64,000 nucleotides of DNA from assembly GCA_947561715.1 (NCBI GenBank), contig OX387201.1, forward strand, positions 18,800,001 through 18,864,000, in the 5' to 3' direction. Position 1 is the stretch's first letter, and every line of letters starts with the position of its first letter. Shown piece by piece: positions 1-13,469 of this stretch. The stretch is from Ascidia mentula. Its lineage: Eukaryota; Chordata; Ascidiacea; Phlebobranchia; Ascidiidae. The notes under the pieces are model-generated. The model searched no databases, was not told where the DNA came from, and saw only the letters and a list, made by a program, of their open reading frames with translations. The position numbers and the translations under genes were made by a program.

Positions 1-596
1 TGGACGAGTGACCGATAACTTCTACATATCGTCAATATAGCGGGAAAATTTACTCATATTGTTTCTTGTTGTTAATTTGCTGACACGAATTTATTTGGTT
101 TCTCTTTATACACAGCAAACGCTGTGCTGGCAAGTCACTTAAAGGTAGTGGCTGAACTTTTAATACAAAGGCAAGTGTAATATCTACTTAACCATTAAAA
201 ACAAAAAATACAGAGGTTTCTCGAAAATGCAGAAAAGTTGGAGGCCAGATGATATGTTTCGTTTTTTCATCGACGTTTGGAGCCAACAAGATGTTGTTGT
301 TTCATTCACGCGACGAATCTAACTCACACTGTAGATTCCTGCAAAGCAAAATGTTTTCAAACATTCCGTTTTTGGTTTAGAAAACAATATTTGTTATCTA
401 GTGTATGCTTCATTTGCTAGATGTGCTCAATAAATTGTGCAAAAATTAAATGGTTTGACAGAACAAAATTAGGAAAAGTGATGAAACCATATTTGATATC
501 AGGAATATACGCAAAAGTTATTCCCCAACTGTGCACGCTGGTAAACGATTTCTAACTAATACCTTAACGACTACAATATCATTGGCATCAGATTGA
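1..596. other. No gene recognised, 3' flank of the first membrane-protein gene
   Basis: AT-rich sequence downstream of the stop codon at 597 of the minus-strand gene. I see no exon with convincing splice sites or protein similarity. It probably contains the 3' UTR of that gene. Confidence 0.5.
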
Positions 597-3500
597 TCAA
601 TTTAAACTAATTACCAATGTGTCCGCTCTTCTCGGTCGTTTGTTAACAACAGCGTAGGCAACCGGTTCCTGGTATGGTGGCGTATTAACATTTCCCGCTC
701 CTGGCTGAGGAAGATCTGCCAGTCGTTCCTCCATCAGTTCCATGTATCTTTCATCTGCATCCTCTTCCCTGGAAGAGAAAGAGTCTTCGCTCCTCCTATC
801 TTCCTCCGTCTCTACCGGAAGTTGGATGGGTGCGTAGTTGATTTCACTGGATGAAGAAGATGTTGGCTCATGAGTGGAGTCTTGTGATGATGGAATCATG
901 GTCCGAGGAGCCGGTTTAGGAGGAGTTAATTCTGTTACTTCTTCTGCAGGCGGAGGAGGTGGTGTTGCGCTTTTGGCCTCTTCCTTCGCTGCCTCTTTGT
1001 CTTCCGATTTTTCTTTCTGTTAGTGTTTGTTGTGATTGATTTTATAACTCAGAAAAGTTCATGGTATGTTTGTTTTTGCCTTTGATATTTTATTAAGATC
1101 GATCAAAGGACAAAATAAAAATAATTTTTTGACCTAGATGTCAATGATAAAACCAGTTTATATATCTTGATGCCTGTCTTACTTTTTTTCATGAAATATG
1201 CCAAGAATTTATCACTTACACTTTTCTTGATTCCCAAAGCCGATTTTATGGTGACAAAAACTTTTTGGTTTTTTGACATCGGTTGTTCTCTTTCCTTTGA
1301 TGCTTTGATAAAAGCTTTGCGTTTTTCTTTTTCAATCCTGTCGACAAGTTTTTGTGTCACAGTTACGTAACCGACATAAGCGAGATAAAATACAGTGTTT
1401 TGTACAAATATTATTTCTACTTTGTACAAAATTAGGAAACCGTATTTTACCTAAAATTTACCTAAAGCATCACTGATTTTATACATAAAGGGAATAATAT
1501 CAACGGCAACAATAATAACAACAACAATAATAACAACAACAATAACATTATGAACAACAACAGGATAATTTTCAACAGCAGCGAAAGTCACTTACCTCTT
1601 TTGAATGCCTTTAATACAGCAGCAAGTAACAACAATAACCAACACGATGAGGAGAAAGACGACCACGAAATAAACTATTGGCATCCACAGATTGAGCATT
1701 GTCTTACATTCGGAACCAACAAACCAATTGTTTGCCGACGACACGCAGCTGTCAAAACAAAAATGTTTGTAGCTCTGCTATTGTTTCTTCAAGTGTATTT
1801 AAAATTTTTTATTGTTTTTAAGCTAAACTATAATTGAATTTGCGCTCAGGGACTCTATTTATATTCAAGATACAAGTAATGTGTCAGAATACAAAATTCC
1901 CGATACAGTTTTTAAATTCCTAAGACCCAACCCCATTTTCAGACGAATCTTACCTGCAGTATGGTTGACTGTTGCCGTCTGTTTGCACACAATACGCGTT
2001 GTTAAAGCATTGTTTCTGTTGAGATCGGCATTGTGACGTACAATCAACGTAATTGCCAAGCGAGTTACTGATGCAAGTTGCATATGTGTTGCATGTTGCA
2101 CCGGTGCATATATCGTTTCCTGGAAAGCCAAAGTTTTGTGCGTTTTTAACTTTGTTGTTTAGTGTGATTGTAATTCCCGACATTCATTTTGATGTAAGCG
2201 TTTGATTCATATATGGTTAAACTAACTTTTGTTTTAGTTTAAACAAGGCAAATTCTGTGTAATTTTTAAGTTTAATACTGAACACAAATGCGATTATCAT
2301 TTAATCAGCGATGAAGATTTAGGGTTTATTGTCCTGGTAATGTGGTTTTTATTTAAAGTTATTGTAATTTGCCATTTTGCCCATTCACCACGTAAGCTCA
2401 TCAATACGTGCCCATTGCGAAAACTATAAAATTAATACCAGACAATTGCTCAGAAAACCTTGTTAAAACTAGCTTAGTGGTGCTCCTCTTTTTGCACTTA
2501 CGGCCCCGGTAATTTGTAAAATTTAGGCTAAAATGTAATGAAATTGATAAAAGCGATAACTTAATATTGTAAAATTATGCACTTTCTCTCCAGAATAAAT
2601 CCAATCTATGTAAAAATGATATATATTTTGGGCCGATAAAATACTACACGCGGACTATATGCAGCTTACCTGAAACAGTAAAACCACCGACCCATATAAA
2701 ATTGTTTGAAAAATTGGCATCTGCCTCGAAAGCATTCCTTACTACAGTTTCGTTGCTAACTGCTGTCACAATTTCGTCGTTGTTAAGATTTGAAAGGGAA
2801 GAGAAATTGTAGGAAACAACATAACTGAAAGTGTACGTTACCTGCAAGAGGAAAATAACAATGCAAAATTAAACCTTTGCAAATAACCGTTAGAAACAAA
2901 TTTGACCTTGTATGTTCGATGCAATTATGTTTCCAAAATAAATACTAATGATCTCCTTTTTTAAGCAAGGCGAACGTTCTGGTAGTTAAACACGTACGCT
3001 GGGCTCACAGGTTCGTAAATCGTAAAAATTCTTTTCAAACCCAGTTACAAAAAACTAGCTGAAAGACAAACAAACAAGAAAACTCGCAACAGATTTTGAT
3101 CAATTTTATTTACTAACACTGGCTTACATTGTTTAAGCTTGTGTTGGTCAATTCGATTGGATATTGGATCGGCATGACGCTGGAGTTGTAGTAAGAGGTG
3201 ATAACCTGAGTAAGAGCTTCATTTAGAGTAGCTTCTGTATCGTTCCCGGTCGAGTTTAGTCTTACAGTCGTCTGGTAGCTCTTAATGAAGTTTGGATCTG
3301 CGTAAATTAACATGCGACAATCATTTTTTAAATCAAAACTCTTATCACATCCACTGTATAAACAAGTGATTACTCAGTAATTAGGATTTTGTTGGAACAA
3401 AAATTGTTTTGCAGTGAACTTATTTAACGCAAAATGTAAGCATTACATATATTACACATATGTGTTAATTGTGTACAATCGTGGAATTTTACCGAGGGCT

Positions 3501-3755
3501 GGTATTTCCGAAACAAAAGCAAGATCGTTTCTCTGCTGCTGTCCGAACACTGTACAATAATCCAATTGGTAAAAATGTAAGGGTGAACATATTTAAAACA
3601 CATATTTAAAACACAAAAAATCCATACGACAGTTACTTTACAATTACACTACACACATCAACCGTTTTAAACAATCGTTATTGTCACCAACAATATTACC
3701 ATTCACCTGCGAAAATGCTGCAAAACAGCAGGAAGAAAAATAAGCATCGTTCCAT
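597..3755 (-). CDS. SEA-like/EGF-like single-pass membrane protein, copy A
   Basis: Eight exons on the minus strand: 3755-3707, 3549-3493, 3297-3128, 2841-2670, 2119-1954, 1748-1596, 1337-1220 and 1016-597. They sum to 1305 nt, an exact 434-codon frame plus stop, all with GT-AG borders. The start is chosen because it opens a signal peptide (MERCLFFFLLFCSIFA). A region of about 110 residues rich in N-glycosylation sequons resembles a SEA module, with strands such as VTYTFSYVVSYNF. It is followed by a six-cysteine EGF-like domain that crosses an intron, then a TM helix (residues about 220-245, IVYFVVVFLLIVLVIVV) ending in CCC. The cytoplasmic tail is basic, then carries a Pro run, acidic Ser-rich stretches and a YMEL motif. 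Tandem partner of the gene at 6.3-10.0 kb. Role unknown; a mucin-like epithelial surface protein or receptor is inference. The SEA call is tentative, the EGF and TM calls firm. Confidence 0.8.
1500..1563. repeat. AAC/AAT simple repeat
   Basis: Run of CAA, AAC and AAT trinucleotides in the intron just past the TM exon of copy A. It is non-coding on the minus strand. Confidence 0.85.
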
Positions 3756-5541
3756 TTTTGATGTTTCACGTCATAGGAGTAGGCTTGTGACGTCACAGTA
3801 CCAACTATGCGATCCAATATTTGCTGTAGCTGGGGAAAAGTAAAGTTGTAAATAAGACGGTTTTGTCTTTTTCTATTTTAGTGTCGCTTTCCTTTTGCGA
3901 AAGCAAACAAACCATGAAAAGAATTCACAAAGTGCTGGTTGTTGCGCGCTCGCAGTACTCTAAAATCTCTTTCACCTTATCCTTTGTACGTTTAACTACC
4001 ACCTTCACTCTGCTATCGACTTTATCTTATTTATTGTGACGTCACAGGCACCTGTGGTAAAACGAACAATTGAATTGGAACTACGCTTTGTCGCAGCTCA
4101 AAAAAAAATGCGCACAATACTATTTGAATATGAAACTGCGACGCGAACCTCACTACGCGATACTTTTACACAGCTGCAAGGCTACGAAATATTAAAAAAT
4201 CAACAATATCTCAAATTCAGATAGCGGTAATATTAAGAGAGGCCAATTAAATTTTACAAACAAAGACACAATGTACCGGGTATTTTACCTGGTGTAATTT
4301 GTTAAAATGATCTAAGCACAACAAATATTTTTACGCAATTTGAAGGGAGGTTTACCACTAAAGTTTTAACGCAACGACTGCATTGATTTAAAAACTAAGC
4401 CAAGCAAAAGTTCTTCAAAAAAAATGGAATCCTTACAGACATCAGTGCTTGAATGAATGCGCTACCTAAGTGTAGAAAACAGCTCTGTTGTATTTGAAAG
4501 TAAAAAACCTAATTCCTTGATCACTGGTATTGAGGTAAACTGGAACTCGCTACCTTGGCCTCCTATGATATTGCCAAAGATAAAACTAGACTTTTTTAGA
4601 ATCTCTGCACAATTTCGTCTCACTACAATATCACAAAAGTTAACCACATGTCTCTTTCTTTTGTAAAACTGCTCGCATTTACATTTGACACAACATGGCG
4701 GCGGCAGTGGTACGCTGGAAACTAAGAGAAGTTACGGAACTCTGACAGAAAACAGCACAGGACATAATCTTTCTATACATTCAGCGAAGCATGTAATCAC
4801 AACGATGTGAATGTACACAAAGGGGAGGCCATGACAAGTCTGTTTGGTTACCACCTTTTTCCCTCTCCTACGTCATTTGCTTGCTTTTACCGGGAAAGGA
4901 CAACATATTTATCGGGGAGGGTGCTGTCTGCCACGAGTCCAACACAAATCTGTCAGTTGAATCTGTAGTAGTAATTACAACCTCGTCCAATGAATACAGC
5001 TTTATTTAATCGAATACAGTTCTGGGCATGTGAGGAATTTTTCGTGTTTTAAAATTTCAATTTTTTCTGTTTATAAATTTTCGTTTTTAGACTTGTCTAG
5101 GTTGGTGTCAGCGATGGATTGCATCCTGCTAGAAAACCGTTAAATTCAGGGGTCACCAGAGAAACACAGCAGCGACAAAACTTTAAGACGACGACCGCCA
5201 CCATGGATCTGTGCAAAAACGCCTTACAGTAGTGTCATGCTGATCAAACGTAAAAAACAAAAAAAATCAATAATGCTCTGACGGAAAAAAATATGTGTAA
5301 GCTTATTTCCGTTGATTTGGCAAAAAGCAATTTTCACATTTAAAATCATGTAATACAAAAGATTAGAAAAAGCAAAAAGCCTCGTGCGACATGTACAGAC
5401 TGTAGTGTTTCTTGCATTATGTCCGCAAGGTGGTATCAATTGGAGCGTTAAATGAGCATCGATTCGCTCACGTAATCCTTCACCTAAAAAAAACAGCATC
5501 ATTCAAACGTCAAGTGAAAAGTATAGTGTAATAGGTTGGAT
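3756..5541. other. Gap between the tandem membrane-protein genes
   Basis: No gene recognised. A 62-codon open frame at 4036-4224 (plus) follows a splice-acceptor-like sequence, and small opposing frames lie at 4457-4666, but none resembles a known family or forms a multi-exon model. The part just above 3755 probably holds the promoter of copy A. Confidence 0.4.
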
Positions 5542-5660
5542 CCACACTCACGCTTTGCGCCGGCGGATTCTTTGTTTGTTTCATTATACGTAGGCGTGCG
5601 GGCGTACGCTCGGGACATTGAAACAAACAAAGAATCCGCCGGCGCAAAGCGTGAGTGTGG
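5542..5660. mobile_element. Foldback (MITE-like) element with perfect 42-bp arms
   Basis: The arm at 5542-5583 is the exact reverse complement of 5619-5660, with a 35-bp GC-rich loop between them. The arms begin CCACACTCACGCTTTGCGCC and are far more GC-rich than their surroundings. The symmetry fits a non-autonomous foldback transposon; no coding capacity and no clear target-site duplication were seen. The perfect arms suggest recent insertion or continued gene conversion. Confidence 0.75.
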
Positions 5661-6266
5661 ACCCGGCCATACACAAATAAATTTGCCCAACAAGTCGTGG
5701 ATGTAGTTAAGATTTGTATTCAGTTTTTGCATAAGTTTCAAAAAAGAAGCAGACATGTTGAAAGCTGCACCAAACATTTGCAATTATTCGAGGCAATTTA
5801 AACATGCAAAAATCAGAAGAATGTTGTTGTTCTAAATCATGGATTCGAAGCACGGGATGTAAACCGGATAAGGGAATCCCAAATAGCGGGGATTGTGACA
5901 CAACAAGGAAGTTATAATGATGGTTCGTTGGACATTAGAAACGTCATCCTGCGACAGAAGGCGATCACGTGATCAAATCCTCCATGTGTAAAACATATAT
6001 AAACTAAGAGGGAACATTCAACAATCTACAACGTGTTGGACATGCACTGCCAAGCTCTACTCTACTACATGCTGCTTTCAGGGCTACTAAAAGCGGTGAC
6101 GTAACAATTTACTCGCCTGTGACGTGTATCGATTAGTCGGTGACATCAAACGAAGGTGATCTGTTAATATTGTATGAACTTAACATCGACATACTTAACA
6201 GTGACATCACTTGTTAAATGTGTCGTAATCAGTGACGTTTACGTGTTAAGTGGAGTAAAACGATTT
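5661..6266. other. Gap downstream of copy B
   Basis: No gene recognised. A possible terminal exon of copy B could lie here, because a strong donor-like site (GTAAGA) occurs at 6326-6321 in its last open exon. A TATATAA string near 5995 on the plus strand has no recognisable gene behind it. Confidence 0.35.
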
Positions 6267-9200
6267 TTAGGTAGAATTTACAATTTGAAAAAACGCCCAG
6301 GTATTTTTTGCAAATAAAAATCTTACCGGTTCCTGTGTTTTCGGCGTTTTGTTGGGAACCGAATATTTTGGCGCCCTCTCTTCTGTTGAGTTGTGATTGG
6401 ATGAAGCTCGAATGGGCGCCCTCCAATCAAAACCACCGGGCAGGTCAGCTGACGAATAGTGATGCGAATCCGTTCCGTCCGTGACGTCATCATCATCATC
6501 AGTGCTTGTGCTGCTAGTTATGTCGTCATAATGTGGTGACGCTTTATGCGGCGTTCCTCCTCTTGTTGATGATAATGAGGAAGATCTTTGCTCATCCGCT
6601 TCATCCGTTCTGTGGGATGACACAACGGAGTCGGGAGGTGGGCTAGTTTGAGGAGGAGGAGGTGCTGGTTCCGGAAGGGATTCCTCTTTTCTTTGCTCTC
6701 CATTCATCTTCTGTTCTTCCTGGGCCGACTTGAAACGTTTCAGTGCGGCAGCATGCGCTTCCTGGAGGTTCAACGTCAGTTTGTTAAATATGAAAAAAAA
6801 TAACTCAATCGATTGAAATTCGTCTGCGAACCAAAACATTTGAAACTCGCAAGAGTAGAGAATAAAGGATCAGATGGGGTTGGGAAAATGTTTTGGCCTA
6901 AAATTTTACACAATCAGGACATCATTATTGCCCATGCCATTCTTTTTGTTTTACTTCTTTTTTTTTACTGAGTAAAAATTTTGATCGATTTTGTCCAGAT
7001 GGCAAGGATTCGAATCCCGATTATGCAACAATGAATATTGTTATGAACGCGAGGCTTTGGCAATATCAAGGAGAACTTGTATTGATTAGACGATACCTTC
7101 AATGGATCACCCTGTTTAGGGTAATTCCCGTTCCTGATAATAGTTGTTTGTTGTTTGAGTTGCGCGGGAACCTGCTTCTGTGGTTTAGGTTTAAAAGTTC
7201 TGTTGACAAAAACATGATGTCACTGAATGACGTCATACCGTGCAAAAACGTCACGACAAAATTTCACCTGATTCTGACGTGGTTGTAGCAATATATACCA
7301 ATGGCGATGATCACGACCAGACAAAGGAAAACTAGAACTAGAACGACGATTGGAATCCAAATGTGGATGTAGGTTTCGCAGTGTCGGCCAATATACCATT
7401 CAATCGTGTTCGTCGGGCAGCTTGAAACATGTAAAGACAAATGTTTGTCAAGTTGTTTTGAAAAAGGCATATGCAGTTAAACTTTTTTTAAGCTTTTGGA
7501 AACATTTTTAAAAACATTGCAGATACAATCTTTCGAAGGGACGAGTATTTCAGTGACAATTTGCTGTCTACGATTCTTTAAGTACAGATTACGTTCAGAA
7601 ATGTATTTTGTCAATTTTTGTATTGATAATGGTTGTAGAAAACAATCGAAACGTTTACATGAAGTTTTCCAGCACTGTATAGGCTATTCTGTTCATATTA
7701 AAGATGTACAAAACCGTTAGTTATGTTCCGCAATTGTACTTGTTTCTATAAAACGTGCTTATATTAGATTCAGTTTATCTTAAATTTAGTAATATTTTCT
7801 GTTGTGATCGGTGAAATGTGACATTTTTCGTACAGAGTTGTGACACAAACCAAATATTTCGGCATCAAAAAGCAGTGTACTTTTTTAGTCCAAAGCGATG
7901 CTGGTAACCCTAATAGCCAATGTAGGACTAACGTGCCAGAAACACGTGGAAAACATATACTGCGACTTTGCCAACATTTCGCAGAAGCAAAACGGCCCAA
8001 ACAATTAGAGAAACATTGAATATGTGACTGAAGTTTCGGTTGCATTTTAGCAACAACAATTCTCAGTTTTGATTGATGGAAAAAAACCCGAAAGAATCTG
8101 TTTATCGAAGAATCAAAAGTGCACCTGCAGACTGGTTGTACTGTTCCGTTGTAGTGATGACACCATCCATTGTTTCTGCAGAAATTTACTTTGCACGATG
8201 ATCTACATGTGACGTCAACAGCGAACGTTATTTCGTTACAATGGGTAAACGCTCCTTGCTGGCATGGCACCTTGTCGCAAATACTGTCTCCTAGAATTAG
8301 ACGAAAATACAAAATCTTATTAAATTATTTGTGTGTATCGTAGTCCTGCAGGAAGAATAAAAATTTAATTTGTTTTATGCTTTTTTTTTAAAAAAAAAAA
8401 CATCCAATCAACTTGCTGTGTTTGTTTGAATAATTCAAGCCTTAGGTACATTTGGACGATTTGACCAAACTGCCTTTACCACGAAAACAAAACAATGGAA
8501 TTAAGATAGTTTTTACGTGAAATACAGGCCCGCATTCTTTTTTCTAATCGAACCCCATAATTCCCAGATTCAGGCAGCTTGTTTGTGGCGGTAATATGAC
8601 GGTTTCATGTAACACTGCTATGGAAAAATGAATCATTTTTCAGCATACAAGAAACCCAACCGAGATGACGGAACCGAATAGGAAGGGTTCGAATCCCCTT
8701 CCGGTAGCAAATATGTTAAACTCGACCTGTGAAACGGAACGACTGCAGATCGACGGTGAAGGAACGATTGACGTCATTCGCCTCCAGTCCAAGTTTAACG
8801 GCTTGAATTCTTCCGATTCTCTCCGATATCACGCTACTTCCGTTTCCCGCGTCGTTACGAAGAGTGATGTAATCGTATGTGACGTCATATGTAAGCTGTA
8901 CATCAAAGGAAATGCGTATTTTTGAGTATTTTGCATTATTAATTGAATATGTTCTTATCTGCATGTCTGAAGGCAACAGACAAAGTTTTTATGTTAAAGG
9001 ACGGAACCTCACATTGGTTTGGTCGCACATTATTATAATTCTTTAGACTGATTTGACAATTTTCCAAAAAACGACATCAGAATAATACTCGTTCAATAAC
9101 ATCCCGAAAAATATAAAGGTTTAAATTGAAAACCTGTCTCTGTGTCGCGTTCTGATTGGTTGTTACGACATTTCCGACCGACCGAAATCCACTGAAGGCT

Positions 9201-9984
9201 CCGTTATAGAATTGACGAGCCTGCAGTTAAGTAAAAACGTGAAAAAAACCTGCAGTTTTCCAATAAACTCGGCATAATCTCACCGCCACCAGAAACTTCT
9301 GATCCGTGAAAGTGGTCGTCGTATGCAGAAGAATGGATGTTGTGAATACTTTGGTTGTGCCGTTGGCTGAGACAAAATCAACAAACAAGCTTTTACTCAA
9401 CTGTTTGTTTTTCGTTGTGAGATTTTGTTTACACACATTTTCTCGTTGAATACTGCTCTTCTGGCAAACTTTGTTTTATTTACGTTTCTCAACGTTTCGG
9501 CTGTTATGCAACAGCCTTCATGAGGAGGTAAGAAATGTAAGTTTAATAAATATGCCTGGCAGCATCAGTAACACATTTACTCGTGTTGTTATTCAAACGT
9601 TTTTAAATTCACCGAAACTCACGTGGTTGAATTTGCTGATCCGGAACCGTCACAAACGGATAATTCCCGTTAATTTGACACCAAGCTGCAAAAGTATAGT
9701 TTGTGAAATAAGTGTAAGGGAAAAAAACAATTAATTTTGCTACGATCATGAAACTTCTATCCCCTTTTAGGTATTGGTAACGACGATGAACAAATGTTTC
9801 TCCAAATTGAACGAAAAGTAGATTTTTTTGCAGATTTGCTAAAAAATGGAATAGAAGCCGTAAACGCAACAGTTTGCCCAATCTTGGCCCATTTTTCAAT
9901 TACTCTGCCGTGAAGCTTTTAAGGAAACTCTTTAAACTCACCCAGCGTGACTTGATAGAGAAGCAACCCAGCAACGCCCTCCAT
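6267..9984 (-). CDS. SEA-like/EGF-like single-pass membrane protein, copy B
   Basis: Minus-strand exons: 9984-9942 (signal peptide MEGVAGLLLYQVTL), 9685-9623, 9366-9284, 9220-9134, 8895-8727, 8290-8125 (EGF-like), 7420-7268 (end of EGF and TM helix IPIVVLVLVFLCLVVIIAIG) and a tail exon from 6761. The tail exon is in phase 0 while the TM exon ends in phase 2, so one small exon between 6762 and 7267, matching the 118-nt exon of copy A, is missing from my model. The tail has Pro runs, a Ser/Thr-rich stretch, DDDDD and YDDI; it either stops at 6267 or splices at 6327 to an unseen exon. Exon lengths match copy A: 83+87 equals its 170, and 166 and 153 are identical. The 63-nt intron that splits the 170-nt equivalent contains an in-frame stop. 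Function unknown; a surface protein paralogous to copy A. Confidence 0.75.
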
Positions 9985-12900
9985 CCTACGCACTCTGACG
10001 TACATTTTTGACGGCCACTCAACCGATAAGATGACGTCACTTTGGTATAATGACACCAGTTGAACAAAAATATTGTCTTTGCTACTTCGGTTGAATCCTG
10101 AATACCGAGGATGTTTTTTTTCTACTACCTAGGATGGTTTTGAAAAGCACTCGAAGTATTGAAAGACACTTGAAATGTTGGATGCCTTCCGAGTCTCAGC
10201 GAAATCCTACACTTTATCGAAATAAAATCAAAATTGGTGTAAATACGACACTCACGACTGTAGCTTCGTGCTAAAGGAGTGTTTAACGATAAACTTAACG
10301 TTGCAAACGACAGTATTTAACTCCTGTTTCGATGTAATAAGCATCCATTCTTCAATACGATATGAATTAAACATGTAGCTATTGTCTCTTGTCGTTTAAT
10401 GAATATGACGTATAATGTAATCACCAAATGTACAAATCTACAAGGACAGAAGTATGTTACACATTGTTCCTTTGTTAAGTTACTTCCTACGGTACAATGA
10501 TGTAACAATATGTGGTCTACGAAAAAAGTGATTCAACCCACACTCATGCCTGGCTATTAATCCGTAACTGATAACTTTATTTATTCCCTTATATTTAACT
10601 CGCATAAACATTTAAAAGTCAGCTTTGCTTTGTGGTCCGCGGACAAAAAAGCAATACTCATACTATCTTTGTCTTATCTTGAAACTGTCCCTGTTGCTGT
10701 ACTCGGACAGTGAGTTAAAAATGACTTTTTGAGCCTGCGATTCGTCAAGCGGCCTACGCATCACTGATCTCGGGGTCAAAACCGTGACCTCAACACCCGA
10801 AACGAGGACAGAGAGGGGAAGGAGGAATATGCACAATGTGTAGGGGGGTTATTGCACTCCCGTTGTATTTTTATTTCAAAAACCAGTATCATTTGAAAGC
10901 GCCTTTTTTTTAAATGTATCTTTTTCAGTACGTTTTCAGGCGTATTTCATATTTAACCACGAATTTAAACTTATTTTCAGTTCATTAACATTCCTTGATG
11001 GAGTGCATTAAGATTAACCTGCACACAGGAAAACGTAAAGATCACTTTTAAGCAACCAGTTTGTTTTAATCCAAACTGTGCTGGTTACCAAACGTAAAAC
11101 AGTGATTTACAAACTGTTTGGGTCGAGGAGTTACAACGTCAGAGCGAATATGCGCAACAGTCCCAACCCTTCAATGACCAGAGGAATGTTAGTTGACAAA
11201 AAAATCGCCAGTTGACAAAAGTTCAAAGTCTTCAAATAGACTACAGAATTTGAGAAGCATGCAATCATTTATGAAGCAGTTGAACAGCAATTGGTTGAAT
11301 GCAGAAACAAAACCTCATGGCCAATTGGTCATCCGATGTTTTAGATGGCAATACGGTTGTTTTATGTCTAGCATTCATTTAAAACTTATTAAACTGTCCC
11401 AAGGTATAAATTACAGAAACACGGAAAAATATGCCGTGTCCATAAAAGTCGTTATTTATCAATGGCAAAAATTAATCTAAAATTTTTATGTAAAGCAGAT
11501 TGCACAGTGGTTCCCAAAACTTTTTATCCGGGTAATGTTTATTCTGTCTTTATGTGAGATTTGTGCGAATTAAACGTGATTTATCAAAACAATTAAAGGT
11601 TCCTTCGAAAAAAAACTAAACGTATATTGAGCTAATTTTTACACTGTAACGAAAAAGGCATGCTTTTTCAATCGTTTGCTTTCGTGTTATTTGCAAACAA
11701 TATTGGAAACACCCGCACTTAGATGAAAAGCACAGTCTTAAAGTGAAAAGGATGTCATTCATCATTAGGAGTCTTTGTTTAATGTTGTAGCGACTGTAAA
11801 TAGTTGATGGCTGCAAATTTAGACAAACCTGGATCCAGAATTGTTAATAGTAGCTATTGATAATTGTCATTATTCTTGAGCAAGTTGTGGAAATAGAAAA
11901 AAACGTAGGCCATTATTTTGTTGTGTGCTGGCTGGGCAGCTGGGATACACACTGTCACTAATCCTATGGTGACGTTGTAGTCTTTTAATATTCGGAGTAT
12001 TCAGTGTATGGCTGGTAACAAAGTCAAAGGTTCCTTAAACGTTGTATTGAACTTTGTTACTGTCAATACTCCCACTGAATCACAAACTTTGTAAACAAAC
12101 AAAACCGTATCGGAGGCACTTCCTTAAATGTACTTTGGTCGGAAATTGTCATATTTATTGTATGGGGTCTAGTTTCAAACAGTAGAGCCTGTATGTTGCT
12201 TTATGTTAACCTTACCTTAATTGTGTCATTGCACAAATTTGAAAACTAAGCTCTGCTAATATAGATTTCACTTGATTTCTTTTTGTTCTTGCTGCAAATT
12301 TGGGTTTTGACCACTTATAACACATTAGCTTTGGGAAGATGATAGGAAATGATGAAGAACCACCTCACAGTCAGGTCAGCATTCCAGATCCAAATATAAG
12401 TCTGTGAAACATAGAAATATGTGCGTATGTTAACATTCAGATGTTAACAAAGCAACGACCTGTTGTTTGTGGTTTTGGATTAAAATTAAATAATATATTA
12501 AATAATAAGTAGAATTATTTTGCTTTCAAAGGTACTATGTGGATGAATAACAAACATAAAACCATTAGGTTTATCTAGTCAGGTGCCAATGTATCATCTT
12601 TTTCTTCGCGTTAATGAGAAGTTTTCACTGATGTCTATGTTACACAGACTTATTCATAAATTAATAATGCTTACCTAGCATGAGGTGGTTCATGAGACTC
12701 TACTTTGAGTCACTCTTCGATAGTTCAAACATTGCGAAAACCTCTTATCCAGATTGGAAAAAATTAATAAAACCTTTTTTTGCGAAAATTTACCAATAAT
12801 CCGCTCAATATAAATTAGCTAATGCATTAACATAAGAAAAACATTGAGAGTGTCCGCGCAATTTACAATCGCCGCAAAATCCTGACTCTCTATCTGTAAA

Positions 12901-13469
12901 GCTAGAAAATGTGATTGTCCTGGACTTATCATATTACCATTTCTCGAGTTACGTTAGTCATGTTGACAAATTAAAATCCTTAGTTTTAAAACATATTTGG
13001 AGGTATCTGGGTGTCAAAATTTCTAACAGTTTGCACTTTTTTGTTTTTACCAGTTAACCCCATGTCAGTTTTAACTTCTGTATGTCTGGCAACACTGTCT
13101 TTCGCATTTTGACCCTCATTTTTTTATATGAATACCTTGCTAAACTATCATGTGAAGAGGTCGCAGTAATAATCTAAATGTTTGGTTTGGCAATGTTAAC
13201 CTTTTAAAACAAAAAAGAATGTGTACTTTATAAGCTTTGTTTGAAACAACTAAGGGAATTAACATCAGTTCACGTAAAAAGTTAAAGTTTTAGATGGATC
13301 CTCTGTGGAAGAGCGTACACAATGTCTTCAAAGTTTCTTAGTTTTTGTGGTTTTTATGTATGTACACTAACCACAGACATTTTTATGCAGACCTTAAAGT
13401 AATTTGAATAGGATGTTTGTGTTATAGTATCCTTTCTACTGAGTTGTAATTTTACGAAGACACTTCAAT
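9985..13469. other. Intergenic region between copy B and CUL3
   Basis: About 3.5 kb without a recognisable gene. Open frames are short and lack family similarity. It lies between a minus-strand and a plus-strand gene, so it should contain two divergent promoters. The end of a hAT-like repeat (CAGTGGTTCCCAAAAC) occurs at about 11505; its partner end was not found. Confidence 0.5.

Noticed and set aside
4036-4224. Possible exon after a splice-acceptor-like GACGTCACAG
   Set aside because: The translated 62 residues match nothing known, and the CAG belongs to the over-represented TGACGTCACAG string rather than a clear acceptor.
8660-8710. Possible tRNA gene around GGGTTCGAATCCCC
   Set aside because: The T-arm-like hairpin is good, but no D-arm, anticodon arm or acceptor stem pairs around it.
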